Positions 16,164 to 25,028 are shown, numbered from the stretch's first letter. The stretch is 64,000 bases of DNA from Pseudomonas sp. Ant30-3 (GCF_000690905.1 NZ_JMCL01000037.1:1-64000), one strand, 5' to 3'. The notes: a model not told the origin generated them from the letters alone. Numbers and translations: made by a program.

Positions 16164-16812
16164 ATCCATCATCGCCTCGGCGCTTCAGCTTTTCGACATG
16201 CCGCCTTGCAGCCCAATACCCCCCCTTGATTCTGCGCTCGCTCAGCGCCCGGCAAATTGACACCACATGGCCCCGAGTAAAAACCGGGGCTTTGTAGGAC
16301 TGGATTTTACGAATCACGCCCCAAATGCTGTAGACCCGCTCAGGCATTCCATAGGTGAAGCTGGCCTGCCCTGCCATCACTGCGTAGCTGTGGATTTTCT
16401 GAGAGTGGACTCCGGTGACCTTCTGAACTGCCTTCACGTGCGCGTAGTTCTGCATCAGCGGGTTTTGCACGCGATATTTCCTTCGGCCGACGATCTGCAA
16501 CCAGCTCTCGGGGGCTTCTGGGTAGGTAATGATCTTCCCCTTGAAACACTTCGTTTCCAGGACAAAGATCCCGTAGCGCGACACGATGATGTGGTCAACC
16601 TGTGTCGACTCTTCCCTTGTCTTGCCTCGATAGATCGCGTTGGCGAACACCTTGTATTCGCCGCTAAGGCACAGGCGGAGCATGAAGTTCACCTTGTACT
16701 CCCCCCACCATCCTCGGTATGCAGGAAATTCAAGTAGTCGAACGTGGGCGATGCCCGCGAGAAGCCCCAGAATCAAAACAGGGGGCAGGTACAGCATTAG
16801 AAAGTCATTCAT
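16093..16812 (-). CDS. NERD-domain (nuclease-related) membrane protein, 5' end disturbed by the IscB element
   Basis: The protein has 239 residues from ATG 16812; the frame stays open to an ATG at 16941 inside the 3' end of iscB. A membrane helix (FLMLYLPPVLILGLLAGIAH) precedes the NERD domain, whose restriction-like residues are visible in QVDHIIVSRYGIFVLETKCFKG (Asp, then Glu-x-Lys). NERD proteins often have a topoisomerase or DNA-handling role. The ribosome site before 16812 is poor, and the IscB element ends only about 50 bases upstream, so the original start or promoter may be lost. The C-terminal tail is Gln-rich. Confidence 0.75.
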   Translation of the reverse strand: MNDFLMLYLPPVLILGLLAGIAHVRLLEFPAYRGWWGEYKVNFMLRLCLSGEYKVFANAIYRGKTREESTQVDHIIVSRYGIFVLETKCFKGKIITYPEAPESWLQIVGRRKYRVQNPLMQNYAHVKAVQKVTGVHSQKIHSYAVMAGQASFTYGMPERVYSIWGVIRKIQSYKAPVFTRGHVVSICRALSERRIKGGYWAARRHVEKLKRRGDDGSTTCHEDRPREEHLSPPQQEQQQ

Positions 16813-16864
16813 CAATTTTGCACGAGATATCCCGGCCCTCAGACCAAGGGATAGCGCGGCACGC

Positions 16865-18205
16865 TCAGCGTACCTCTGCTCTCGCTGCCTCCTTTTGGGA
16901 TTGAGGGCTATCGGTTTGGATGTGGGAATAGGCGTAGCCATCGGCCCGCTGAATCAGGGTGAAATGGCGATGGTGGACGCCCTGAACCACGCCATCAGAC
17001 GTCTGGATGTTGAAGCTGCCGGTCTTGCGCACGGCGACGCGACCCTGGTGGGTGCCAGCCTTTTTGCCGGTCGGCACCTCGGCGCGCACCTGATCGCCGG
17101 TCTGGAAACCGAAATGGCGTTTCTGTCGGGTCAAATAGCCGCGTGGAAAACCGTGGGCGGTAAGGCGGGTGCGCTGGTAGTCGCCCCGCCCGGTGGCCTT
17201 AATCGCCAGCGTGGGGCGGTGCCAGTGCTCGATGGCCCTGATCTCGCCGACACAGGCGGCATCAAGGGCATGTGTTTTCGGAAGGTCAAGGCGTCGGCGG
17301 TTGTACTTGGTTTGCGCCCCGGTGCCCGTGGTGACCGACAGGCCGGTATCCAGCAGGCCACGGAACAGGGCATTGCGGGTGGCGTTGACGGCGGCGGCAT
17401 CCCGAAGTGGAGCTTTGGCTTTCGCCTTGATTCGGGCCAGCAGCTCTGGCCTGGCCTTCAGGAACACCTCGACTGGCTGGTTGCCCTTGCGCTGATTACA
17501 GGGCCGGCAAGCCAGGGTCAGGTTGGGCACCCGGTCGCTGCCGCCGGCACTGCGCGGAACGATGTGCTCGATCTCCAGCGGCGTATTTTCAGCGTCGCAG
17601 TAGGCGCAGCAGCGGCCCCACTTCTCCAGCAGGTATTCACGCACCTCGTAGCCGGCCAACTCGCCCTGCTGGTATTGGACGCCGCTGATCTCCGGGTTCT
17701 GTATGGCCTGCATGTCGAACTTGACCCGCTCGACTGCCAGATCGCTGATCGGAGCCCAGTTACGCATCCTCCCGACCCAGCCCAGCGTGGTGTCCAACCG
17801 GTGGCGCAAGCTTGGCGGCAGCCAGCCTTCCGGCCGGGTGCGGTTGTCGAAGCGCGGGGCGCGGTGGCGCAGGTTCTGACCACGGCGGCGACGGCGAAAC
17901 GCCGCCCGCTGCTGCATGGCCTGGCGAATCGCTGCGCCCCGATGGGCCAATTCCATCAGTGAGAGAACAGACACCCGCTGGCCCTTCTGGCGTACCAAGG
18001 CAATGCCAGTGAATTTGCTGCCCGGATCGAACTTGAGCGTCAGCGATTGCAGCGCGCTATCGGCCTGCCGCCGATCCACCAGACGGATCACGAACGGCAC
18101 CTGCCGGTGTATGCGGGCGCGACCGCGCTCCAGCAACAATCGCGCTCGCTTCTCGCTGCATGGCATCAACGGCGTGCCTGTCTTATCCAACACATAGACC
18201 GCCAC
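16865..18205 (-). CDS. iscB: IscB, OMEGA RNA-guided nuclease
   Basis: The protein has 446 residues starting at GTG 18205, with AAAGGAGG upstream. Domain order is typical: PLMP (TGTPLMPCSEKRARLLLERGRARI), RuvC-I Asp (LKFDPGSKFTGIALV), Arg-rich bridge helix (FRRRRRGQNLRHRAPRF), RuvC-II Glu (DLAVERVKFDM), HNH (CAYCDAENTPLEIEHIVPRSAGG then CRPCNQRKGN), RuvC-III (KTHALDAACVG). All catalytic residues I can check are present, so it is probably active. It is an ancestor-type relative of Cas9. It sits between traU and the NERD gene, where traN would be expected. The upstream omega RNA is intact. Confidence 0.95.
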   Translation of the reverse strand: MAVYVLDKTGTPLMPCSEKRARLLLERGRARIHRQVPFVIRLVDRRQADSALQSLTLKFDPGSKFTGIALVRQKGQRVSVLSLMELAHRGAAIRQAMQQRAAFRRRRRGQNLRHRAPRFDNRTRPEGWLPPSLRHRLDTTLGWVGRMRNWAPISDLAVERVKFDMQAIQNPEISGVQYQQGELAGYEVREYLLEKWGRCCAYCDAENTPLEIEHIVPRSAGGSDRVPNLTLACRPCNQRKGNQPVEVFLKARPELLARIKAKAKAPLRDAAAVNATRNALFRGLLDTGLSVTTGTGAQTKYNRRRLDLPKTHALDAACVGEIRAIEHWHRPTLAIKATGRGDYQRTRLTAHGFPRGYLTRQKRHFGFQTGDQVRAEVPTGKKAGTHQGRVAVRKTGSFNIQTSDGVVQGVHHRHFTLIQRADGYAYSHIQTDSPQSQKEAARAEVR

Positions 18206-18445
18206 GGCGATCCTCCTTTGAACTGTGCCCTTACGGGCCTGGTGACGGAGCCTTGCGGCTCGCTCCCCTCGGGAATGTCTGCACCCGGCTCCCGCTGTCG
18301 CGGCGGTCGGAACCTTCGGCGCTTTACCTTTCGCCAGCATGGTCCCGACCTTCCAGTGCCCGGAACTGAGGAAGCATTCCGGGGTGGGTCGGTTCGACCT
18401 GGTGCAAACGTAGCCGGTTGGTTACGGCTATCCCTGGTCAACCTA
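18206..18445 (-). ncRNA. Omega RNA (HEARO) of the IscB element
   Basis: The region before iscB is GC-rich, non-coding and full of stems, as in HEARO RNAs. The first stem pairs GGTTGACC with GGTCGAACC around a TAGCCG/CGGCTA hairpin. Further stems include CCCGGAA/TTCCGGG and the CCCGTAAGGGC hairpin near the 3' end. The RNA ends in the AAAGGAGG that is also the iscB ribosome site. In this family the guide lies at the 5' end and is copied from flanking DNA, here within about 18444-18480. Exact ends are inferred. Confidence 0.8.
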
Positions 18446-18500
18446 GCTTGTTTTCACAAGCCCCGATTTTCAGGACGAGGCAGTTGACTCATACCATCGC

Positions 18501-18523
18501 AAATCCGCCCTTACGGGCGGATT
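18501..18523 (-). terminator. Terminator-like hairpin after traU
   Basis: The arms AATCCGCCC and GGGCGGATT enclose TTAC, just beyond the traU stop. The downstream U-run on the coding strand is weak (ATTTG), so it may be a processing or partial termination site. Confidence 0.6.
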
Positions 18524-18528
18524 CTCCA

Positions 18529-19581
18529 TTAGAGCTTCGAGCAGCAATCTGTCCATCGCCAGAACATGTACATGGCATCGTTCCCAGTACCTGGAACATG
18601 CCGACTAGGCCCACCCTCCCAAGTCTGCGGCGGTTCTCCGAGCCACATTGCTCTGCTGTTCTGCGACTTTGGCCAGAACTGGGTCACTTTGTACTGGCTT
18701 TTCGGAATCGTCGGGTAGATACCCGCCTTGCACACGTTTTCATCACCCATAGTGCGTCGAGCGAGGCCCCTGCGGTGTTGCTGAGCGATCACTCGCGCAG
18801 CCAGCAATGCTGTCGTCCGGTTTGCATCTTGCGCCACGGTTACGCCGGCAAATGGGTAGATGCTCCCCCATGTACCGGTACACCACCAAAGCGACTCAAG
18901 AGGTTCCTTTCGAGCGGTAACCAGCGCGGATTCGGCAGCACAGGCCGCAATAGCGATTGGGTTTGCCACGGCCGCGGACTCGGGGTGCTGGAAGAAAGCC
19001 AACGTACCGTTGTTCCAGGTCGGGTCGATCTCAGTGAAAGAGATGATATCGAGGTCGAGATAACCGTCCGGGTTGCATTTGGTAGGCGTATAGAGATCGA
19101 GGATCTGAAGTAGCGGGAATGCATACAGATGCGCGTGGTAGAACGACCCGGCAGCCTGACCTGTCTGGGTGCTGTTGTCCTGCCGAAGTCGGCCATAGCT
19201 GCGCTTGTTGCCAAGCGGCAGCGTTACACCACCTAGGGTTGGCGAGCAGCCTGGCTTACGGACAGTTTCAACCATCCGTGCCGGCTCCCACATTGCAGTG
19301 ATGATTCCGGGCTTGTAGATCGAGGATGAGCCTTCCTGGCAGATGCAGAAGACCATTTTTGTAGCCTTCGCGGGGGCTGTGCCGGGGGTTATTTGCACAC
19401 CAGAAACACGAATTGGGAAGAGGCACGCCCAGCAGATGTCGGTGAACAACTTCGGACCAAAAAGGCCAGAGTCCTCACACATCACCTCTCCGGAAGAGGA
19501 CGCCTCAGCCGCTATCCCTGGCAGGGAAAACATGCCTGCAATCACCAGAATTGCGGCGGTTATTACCTTATTGATGCTCAT
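18529..19581 (-). CDS. traU: TraU, F-type pilus assembly protein
   Basis: The protein has 350 residues. The start at 19581 (MSINKVITAAIL) is chosen for its GAGGAGG site; an ATG at 19611 is less likely. The signal peptide ends near GIAAEA. Many cysteines (CEDSGLFGPKLFTDICWACLFPIRVSGV is the hallmark opening, then CICQ, KCNPDGYLDLD, WWCTGTWGS, WTDCC) are typical of periplasmic TraU, which relies on disulfide exchange by DsbC. The start overlaps the TrbC-TraW gene by 14 bases. It is the last recognised member of the dsbC-traC operon before the IscB insertion. Confidence 0.95.
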   Translation of the reverse strand: MSINKVITAAILVIAGMFSLPGIAAEASSSGEVMCEDSGLFGPKLFTDICWACLFPIRVSGVQITPGTAPAKATKMVFCICQEGSSSIYKPGIITAMWEPARMVETVRKPGCSPTLGGVTLPLGNKRSYGRLRQDNSTQTGQAAGSFYHAHLYAFPLLQILDLYTPTKCNPDGYLDLDIISFTEIDPTWNNGTLAFFQHPESAAVANPIAIAACAAESALVTARKEPLESLWWCTGTWGSIYPFAGVTVAQDANRTTALLAARVIAQQHRRGLARRTMGDENVCKAGIYPTIPKSQYKVTQFWPKSQNSRAMWLGEPPQTWEGGPSRHVPGTGNDAMYMFWRWTDCCSKL

Positions 19582-20809
19582 GATTGGCCTCCTCGAAGGC
19601 TGTTTGAGCAACCTCGCGGACGATAAAGTTTTTGGTGTCGGCTGTTACGACAGATGGGGCTCGAAAGATTTGGAAGCGCTCCGCCATGTCAGGCGGCAGC
19701 AGGTACAAGGGCGCATCCAGGCTGTCCTGAACGCTGTTGAACAGATCCCAACCAGAGGCAGTGGGAATCTGAGTCGCCATCACAGTGACGGTCAGATTTG
19801 CCCCATGGTCTGCATATTCACGCTTCGCCAGGGCAACCTGCCAAGGTTGCGTCGGATCAATCACGACCAGTTTCTGGTCAAAAGGCATCATGTCGAGTGG
19901 ATTGATCCTCCCCGCCTTCTGAACAACCCTTCCTTGGCTATCGAGAATGTCATTGGGAACGATGACAGATGCGTCGACGAGGCGTGTCGCACTCTCCGTT
20001 ACCGGAGGCAATGGGTGCCCTTTGTGGTTATCCCAAAACCGAGCGATTGCTCGCTTCTTCATGGCGTCGGTGTCCAGCTCTGCGATGCGCTGTTTCGCAA
20101 CCTCCATGAGGTCTGGCTCGATGATTTCCTGTGTAGAGCCAATAGTGCCTAGATCCCCACGCTTACCATCCTTAACCGCCCCCTCGATATAGCTAACGGA
20201 GGACGACCCAGCAGCTTTAGCGATCAAAGCATCATTCGGTGCTTCGAGAGCGACGGTGGGGACGGCTGAAACGCTATGACGCTGGAATGCGAGAGGATCG
20301 AGCAGAACACTCACAGTGCTTTGCGTCTCTTGCGTGAGGAGGTGCATTTTGGTCACAGCATCGCCCATCGACATACCATCAGGAATGCCTCGAAAAACGA
20401 TGCCAACACCAGGCAGTCCGTCAAAGGACAGCAGTATGTCTTTGAGGGCAGTAGCCCCCATCGACCACGACACGAAAATTAGAGTGCGGTTTCCATCGCC
20501 CAGGGGATGTTTTTTCTCGCGATCTGAGCCATCTGCGCTAGCGAGCCCTGAATCGTTCTGCTGGGCTTCTTCATCACTGCCTTGAACGATGGCCTTTTCG
20601 GCCATCTCACTTACCCAGCTCATGTCATCTCGGCCGCTTATTTCTTCGCGCGCGGCTTTCGCATTTCGGCTGATTTCCCTGACCTGATCGAGGAGCGCAG
20701 GATCGAATTCATTGATGTCGTACTTGCGAATGCCAAGGTCATCGCCGGCGATGGCCATCGTGCAGCTGAAGGCCAGCCCAATGCACATGGCTAGTTGCTT
20801 TTTCACCAT
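19568..20809 (-). CDS. traW: TrbC-TraW fusion, F-type pilus assembly protein
   Basis: The protein has 413 residues. A signal peptide is followed by a TrbC-type domain (TLIFVSWSMGATALKDILLSFDGLPGVGIVFRGIP, then VSAVPTVALE) and a C-terminal TraW domain (VDASVIVPNDILDSQGRVVQKAGRINPLDMMPFDQKLVVID). In F these are two genes, and SXT-type systems also carry a fused form. It overlaps the S26 peptidase upstream by seven bases and traU downstream, within one translationally coupled operon. Confidence 0.9.
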   Translation of the reverse strand: MVKKQLAMCIGLAFSCTMAIAGDDLGIRKYDINEFDPALLDQVREISRNAKAAREEISGRDDMSWVSEMAEKAIVQGSDEEAQQNDSGLASADGSDREKKHPLGDGNRTLIFVSWSMGATALKDILLSFDGLPGVGIVFRGIPDGMSMGDAVTKMHLLTQETQSTVSVLLDPLAFQRHSVSAVPTVALEAPNDALIAKAAGSSSVSYIEGAVKDGKRGDLGTIGSTQEIIEPDLMEVAKQRIAELDTDAMKKRAIARFWDNHKGHPLPPVTESATRLVDASVIVPNDILDSQGRVVQKAGRINPLDMMPFDQKLVVIDPTQPWQVALAKREYADHGANLTVTVMATQIPTASGWDLFNSVQDSLDAPLYLLPPDMAERFQIFRAPSVVTADTKNFIVREVAQTAFEEANHEHQ

Positions 20810-21375
20810 ATTGGATACGCCTTCCCGATGATTTGGTCTGTCGACGCTGAGCCCCAGTAGCGGGAGTCGAAAGAGTCTGGCGTGCGGCCGAAGAACCAGT
20901 AACGGCCCGCGCCTATTTCCCCTTCCCGAACGTATTTCTGGGGATCAATCCCGTGCTGGCTGGCTACCTGAAGCCCTTTGCCTACGGACACGCCATTGAT
21001 GGTTGTTTCATCAAGCGTGACCTTGGCGCGATCGCCAGGCATTCCCTCAAGCACCTTCACGATGATCGTGCCGTCAGCAAAGATCGGACTCAGACCTTTG
21101 GAGTGAAAGGCATAGATTTCCCCTCGCACCAGGTCATCCTGCTTTTTATCGATGATCCATAGCCTGTAAGGGGGCAGGCATAGGGAGTCCTGGCTAGCGA
21201 TAGCGATCGAATAACGGGATGCCAGCAGCACAACGCTGCCGGCAACCACTGCGGAAAAGAGTAGGCCTTTGCCGAGAAAGGCTGCCGAGAGTCGCTTTGG
21301 AGCTCGATCTCGCTCAACCTTCGCCATTGCCCTTCGCACCTTGGCCTCAATGCTGAAGGGGTTCGACAACGCCAT
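20803..21375 (-). CDS. TrhF/TraF-type S26 signal peptidase
   Basis: The protein has 190 residues with one membrane helix (LLFSAVVAGSVVLLASRYSIAI) followed by the S26 serine in SQDSLCLPPYRLW and the general-base lysine in IIVKVLEGMPGD. A further family motif is YWFFGRTPDSFDSRYWG. Conjugative peptidases of this kind mature or cyclise pilin, and the TraA precursor is the likely substrate. Start and stop overlap the neighbours in traC and traW by a few bases. Confidence 0.88.
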   Translation of the reverse strand: MALSNPFSIEAKVRRAMAKVERDRAPKRLSAAFLGKGLLFSAVVAGSVVLLASRYSIAIASQDSLCLPPYRLWIIDKKQDDLVRGEIYAFHSKGLSPIFADGTIIVKVLEGMPGDRAKVTLDETTINGVSVGKGLQVASQHGIDPQKYVREGEIGAGRYWFFGRTPDSFDSRYWGSASTDQIIGKAYPIW

Positions 21376-23840
21376 TACGCGACTTCCGCCGGATTAGAGC
21401 TGTACTCGACACCTCGGTCACGGAGCACGCGCAGAATTGCCTCATCCTGCGGAACGCCGGTGAGCGTGTAGTTTCGGATCGCCTGCACATCTTCAGGTGC
21501 GGTCGAGTAGAGGAGGATCGAATATGGGTCCACCGTGAGGCGCACGATACCGGCCCCGCGGGGGGTGAGCATGAAGATCTCGGAGTAATGCCCCTTGTAC
21601 GACTTAACAGTCTTCAGGATTCGATAGCCACCCTCTCCCAGCGGCAGACGCTTGTTTTCCTGGATAGCATCAATAGCTTCGGCCTTTTGACCGAGTAGGA
21701 GGGTGAACGCGGAGTTTTCAGCAATGGCCTGTCCGACTTTGTTCTGATAGAGGTCGTTGACCCCCTGGGTAATGACAATGGCGCTACCGCCATATTTCCG
21801 GAATCGCCGGTAACCGTGCTCAATGAATTCACCAACGTTGCCCTGGGAGAGCAGCGACCAGGCTTCATCAATGATCACAATTTTCGGGCGGTCACGCTCA
21901 CCAAGGTACATGTCCTGCTGGATTTGGTAGATCAGCTGAAGGAGCACAACTTGCTGAAGGTGTTGGCGACCCTTCAGCTCCTCAAGCTCGAGTACGGTGA
22001 AGGGATTCTTGAAGTTGAGATTGTTCTTACCGTTGAAGAAACGGCCGTACTGCCCCTTCGAGGTGAATGCGAAGAGCTGATGGCCAATGTCTTGAATACG
22101 CGGGTCTGGGTCGCCAAGCAGAGAATCAGCGATGTTGTCGACGATCATCGTCTTGCCCAACTCTTCCCAGCATTGCGTGAGGTGCCTTTTTAGCCCGGCG
22201 GTTTGGAAGTCGATCAGGGGCACGGTTGGGGCAGCCATAGCAGAGAGCAGCCCAACCAGGACATCCTCTTCCTCGCTGTAGTCTTCAATCAGCTCGAAGG
22301 GGTTGAGACAGAGATTCGACTCTTGGTCAAAGCGTGCAAAGTCGCCCTTGTACGCCTCAGACAGCTTTAGGTAGGACAGGCCCACGTCGATGACCCACAC
22401 CTTCGCTCCAATGCTCAGATACGACGTGATGAGATAGTTGGTCGCAAACGACTTACCGGAGCCCGACTGGGCCGCGATCATCGCGTTGTAATTGGTGTCG
22501 GAGTCAAAGAGGTTGAAGCTAACCGGCTGACCGTTTCGGGAAATGAACGGGGCCACCTGGGTTCCAGTGCCCTTCCAATCGCCATAGATCGGCAGCAAAG
22601 GTAATGCCTGGGTGAGGCTCAATGTCTTGAACCGGAACAGCTCCCTCATCGCATCCGGGTCGGCACACATAGGTAGGGAGTTCACGAACACGGGCAGCAC
22701 ACAAAACTTGTCCTCCATGAGGCTGAAGCCCTGCGTGGCAAAATGGCTCTTCGCATTCGACGCTGCCTGAATGAGGTCTTCCCGGTTCCGGCCGAATACC
22801 ACGAGGGTCATTGTCGCCTGTACGTTGGGAAGCCCTTTGTCGAGATCTTCAAACAGCGTGTCATAGGCTTCCTTCGTCTTCCGTAGAACGGGTACGAAAT
22901 GCACCATCGGGCCGAAGCTCTGGTTGATGGCCCATTGGCGGCGCTTCGACAGCTTGTCCTTTGTTTCCAGCTGGGGAGGGAAATACAGGGTCATGTTGAT
23001 GATGCAGTTACCCCGGATTCCGCCGCGCTGGGACAGAATGTCAGCGAGGTACTGAGAGGCATCGCCCTGCCACATGACTTCAGGGAAGCGCTTGGCCGAC
23101 AGCGTTTTTACAAAGCAGTCATCTCCGATCTGAAGGTGGTCTTTCTTCACGTCGAGGCTGCGGTTGTAGTCGAGGATCTGCTCATTCAGGGGCTTGTCTG
23201 TGTCCGCCTTCATGTCCGGATCTTCGCGCCACGACGCCGATGGCCCTTGGTTCAGGATGGAGGAGAAAATTTCACGGTAGGAATCGTTGGTGAGCGGCAC
23301 GGCTGCCAGGTTGCAGCTGTCCAGCGAGGTTCGCAGTCCGTCGAAAAGCTCCTTCGCCGCGTTCGCTTCTGTCTGGGTAGGCAACGCATTGGCGATCGGA
23401 ATTGTTACGGATACGACCAGGCTCTGTTCACGAATGCGTACACCTGAGATTGAATCAACGGGGCGCATGGTTCGGTCACTGAAATACTCGGCCCGCGCGT
23501 TCGTCACTTTCTCCAGCAAGGCTTGGGTTTCCACGGGAAGGTCAGTGCGGCCAGATTCACGGAAGGCCCGACGCAGGCGAAGGAATCCCGTCTTCATCTC
23601 ATTGATATTTTCAGTGCAAATCAGGCTGAACTGGATTGTTGTCTTCTCAGGCCAGTCGACCGTCAAACCAGCCTTCAGGCGGTCGCCTTCATCCCCGTTT
23701 GAGCCTGAGAGCGGGGAACACAGGAATGCGAATCCTAGGCGGTTCCCTTCCAGCTGGAACAGGTAAAGATTCGGCTCGTAGGCGAGGCCGTTGATCAGCT
23801 TCGAGAGCCGCGGTGTTGAGCGGATAAGCGCTTTGAGCAT
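21375..23840 (-). CDS. traC: TraC, F-type T4SS ATPase (VirB4 family)
   Basis: The protein has 821 residues. The Walker A sequence is AAQSGSGKSFATNY near residue 455, Walker B is KIVIIDEAWSLL near 660, and downstream are GSAIVITQGVNDLY and FTLLLGQKAEA motifs typical of TraC. It energises pilus assembly at the inner membrane. It lies 11 bases after dsbC and shares a one-base stop/start overlap with the peptidase gene. Length matches SXT and IncA/C TraC. Confidence 0.96.
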   Translation of the reverse strand: MLKALIRSTPRLSKLINGLAYEPNLYLFQLEGNRLGFAFLCSPLSGSNGDEGDRLKAGLTVDWPEKTTIQFSLICTENINEMKTGFLRLRRAFRESGRTDLPVETQALLEKVTNARAEYFSDRTMRPVDSISGVRIREQSLVVSVTIPIANALPTQTEANAAKELFDGLRTSLDSCNLAAVPLTNDSYREIFSSILNQGPSASWREDPDMKADTDKPLNEQILDYNRSLDVKKDHLQIGDDCFVKTLSAKRFPEVMWQGDASQYLADILSQRGGIRGNCIINMTLYFPPQLETKDKLSKRRQWAINQSFGPMVHFVPVLRKTKEAYDTLFEDLDKGLPNVQATMTLVVFGRNREDLIQAASNAKSHFATQGFSLMEDKFCVLPVFVNSLPMCADPDAMRELFRFKTLSLTQALPLLPIYGDWKGTGTQVAPFISRNGQPVSFNLFDSDTNYNAMIAAQSGSGKSFATNYLITSYLSIGAKVWVIDVGLSYLKLSEAYKGDFARFDQESNLCLNPFELIEDYSEEEDVLVGLLSAMAAPTVPLIDFQTAGLKRHLTQCWEELGKTMIVDNIADSLLGDPDPRIQDIGHQLFAFTSKGQYGRFFNGKNNLNFKNPFTVLELEELKGRQHLQQVVLLQLIYQIQQDMYLGERDRPKIVIIDEAWSLLSQGNVGEFIEHGYRRFRKYGGSAIVITQGVNDLYQNKVGQAIAENSAFTLLLGQKAEAIDAIQENKRLPLGEGGYRILKTVKSYKGHYSEIFMLTPRGAGIVRLTVDPYSILLYSTAPEDVQAIRNYTLTGVPQDEAILRVLRDRGVEYSSNPAEVA

Positions 23841-23851
23841 TTCTGAATTCC

Positions 23852-24565
23852 TTAGAGGGTGCGATTCGATTCAATCCAGGCGCGCAGGCCTTCTTCAGGC
23901 TTGCCTTCTCGGGTCAAACCGTCATCACGAATGAGGAAAGGGACATTTCGAGCACCAAGAAACTGAGCTGTCATCCGGCGCTTCGAGATCACATCCAGAT
24001 CACACTGCGCGGTTGGGAGCTGTTCGAGAGGAGTTTTCATGTCGCCGGAAGCGCCGGCTTTCCACGCAGCAACCTTGTCTTTCGCGCAGAGGAGTTCTTT
24101 GGTGCGCACCGCGCTCTCTTGGCTGAGCAGCGGCAACATCAGCACGTCGAGTCGATACCCCTCGGGAAGGGATGAGCGGGCTTGTTGAATGATCTCTTTG
24201 CAGAACCCACAAGCAGGGTCGGAGAACATGGTGATTGCTTTCTCACCGTTGCCGACTGTGAGAGGGGCGAGATCCTTGAAACCGAGGTTGGTCTTATCCA
24301 CTGGGATGTAGTGGGCGGCGATCCGAGCATCCTCGATGGTTTTCAACTCCTTCTTCGCCCACACGTCATAAACCGTTCCCTGGATGATGAATCGGCCGGT
24401 ATCGCTGATGATGGCGAATTTGCCGTTCTTCTCGATCGCCAGCATTGCAGACGCAGGAAGCATCACTACCTTGTCTGCGTTCTTGTCCGCAGGGCTCGCT
24501 GCTACTGCGGTGCCAGCCAATGCAAGCAGCGTCATAGCAAGAATGGTTCGGGTTGGTTTGAACAT
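23852..24565 (-). CDS. dsbC: DsbC-type disulfide isomerase of the transfer system
   Basis: The protein has 237 residues with a signal peptide ending at AVAASPA. An N-terminal dimerisation-like domain (FIIQGTVYDVW) precedes a thioredoxin fold with the active site DPACGFCKE and the cis-Pro region ARNVPFLIRDDG. Such isomerases shuffle disulfides in TraU and TraH. It is the first gene of a long operon (dsbC-traC-S26 peptidase-traW-traU) with transfer operator 3 at 24624-24652. Confidence 0.93.
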   Translation of the reverse strand: MFKPTRTILAMTLLALAGTAVAASPADKNADKVVMLPASAMLAIEKNGKFAIISDTGRFIIQGTVYDVWAKKELKTIEDARIAAHYIPVDKTNLGFKDLAPLTVGNGEKAITMFSDPACGFCKEIIQQARSSLPEGYRLDVLMLPLLSQESAVRTKELLCAKDKVAAWKAGASGDMKTPLEQLPTAQCDLDVISKRRMTAQFLGARNVPFLIRDDGLTREGKPEEGLRAWIESNRTL

Positions 24566-24613
24566 GGGCTTACCTCCTGAGTCGATTCACCCAGAGTATT
24601 TGGCCCGGAAAAG

Positions 24614-24662
24614 AAAAGGCCTCTTTTTCAGGACGTTTTAGCGTCGGAAAAAGAGGCCTTTC
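24614..24662 (-). terminator. Hairpin ending the traA transcript, merged with operator 3
   Basis: The outer arms AAAGGCCTC and GAGGCCTTT extend the operator palindrome to about 47 bases, located just after the traA stop (24684). The RNA would fold into a long hairpin ending in a U-rich stretch, so terminator and activator site share bases. Confidence 0.6.
24624..24652 (-). promoter_or_regulatory. Transfer-regulon operator 3 (dsbC-traC operon)
   Basis: The arms TTTTTCAGGACG and CGTCGGAAAAA are close to perfect dyad symmetry, with TTTTAG at the centre. It is embedded in a larger inverted repeat (AAAGGCCTC ... GAGGCCTTT) that doubles as terminator for traA. A -10-like TACTCT lies 26-31 bases beyond it (24593-24598), and the dsbC ATG is 59 bases away. 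Confidence 0.82.
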
Positions 24663-24683
24663 AGAGAGGCGTTCTGACTGAGA

Positions 24684-25028
24684 TCAGAAGCCTACAGGCA
24701 GGGCTTGGAGAGCGTTGGTGACTACAGCTGCTGCTGGGATAGTTGCCGACATTACCGACTCGATAACATCCGGCGCAGCATAGAGACCAACACCGCCGCC
24801 AACGCCAGTAACGAACGGCATAAGCGATTGGCGAAGAACGCCCGCGCCGATGCCGGTGAGGATCATCAGACCGATCAGAATGCGGCCGAGGGTACCTTGC
24901 ATCCACTCAGTCAAGGTAATCCACACGCTATCGAACGTATCGCCGCCGGTACCCGCGAGCGCGGTACCGGCGACCACCATTGCCGCTGCGATGGCCATCG
25001 TTTGGAGGGTTGCTTTGTTGACGTGCAT
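24684..25028 (-). CDS. traA: TraA pilin precursor, F type
   Basis: The protein has 114 residues from ATG 25028, with AGGAG eight bases upstream; the longer frame from 25079 lacks a site. The leader is MHVNKATLQTMAIAAAMVVAGTALA, cleaved after ALA. The mature part has two hydrophobic helices (GRILIGLMILTGIGAGVLRQ and FVTGVGGGVGLYAAPDVIESV), the pilin hairpin pattern. It has its own operator (25109-25137) and terminator, so pilin can be made in excess of the other tra products. Confidence 0.85.
   Translation of the reverse strand: MHVNKATLQTMAIAAAMVVAGTALAGTGGDTFDSVWITLTEWMQGTLGRILIGLMILTGIGAGVLRQSLMPFVTGVGGGVGLYAAPDVIESVMSATIPAAAVVTNALQALPVGF

Noticed and set aside
16640..17962. 440-codon rightward frame over iscB
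   Set aside because: Antisense to iscB, whose motifs are intact; no ribosome site.
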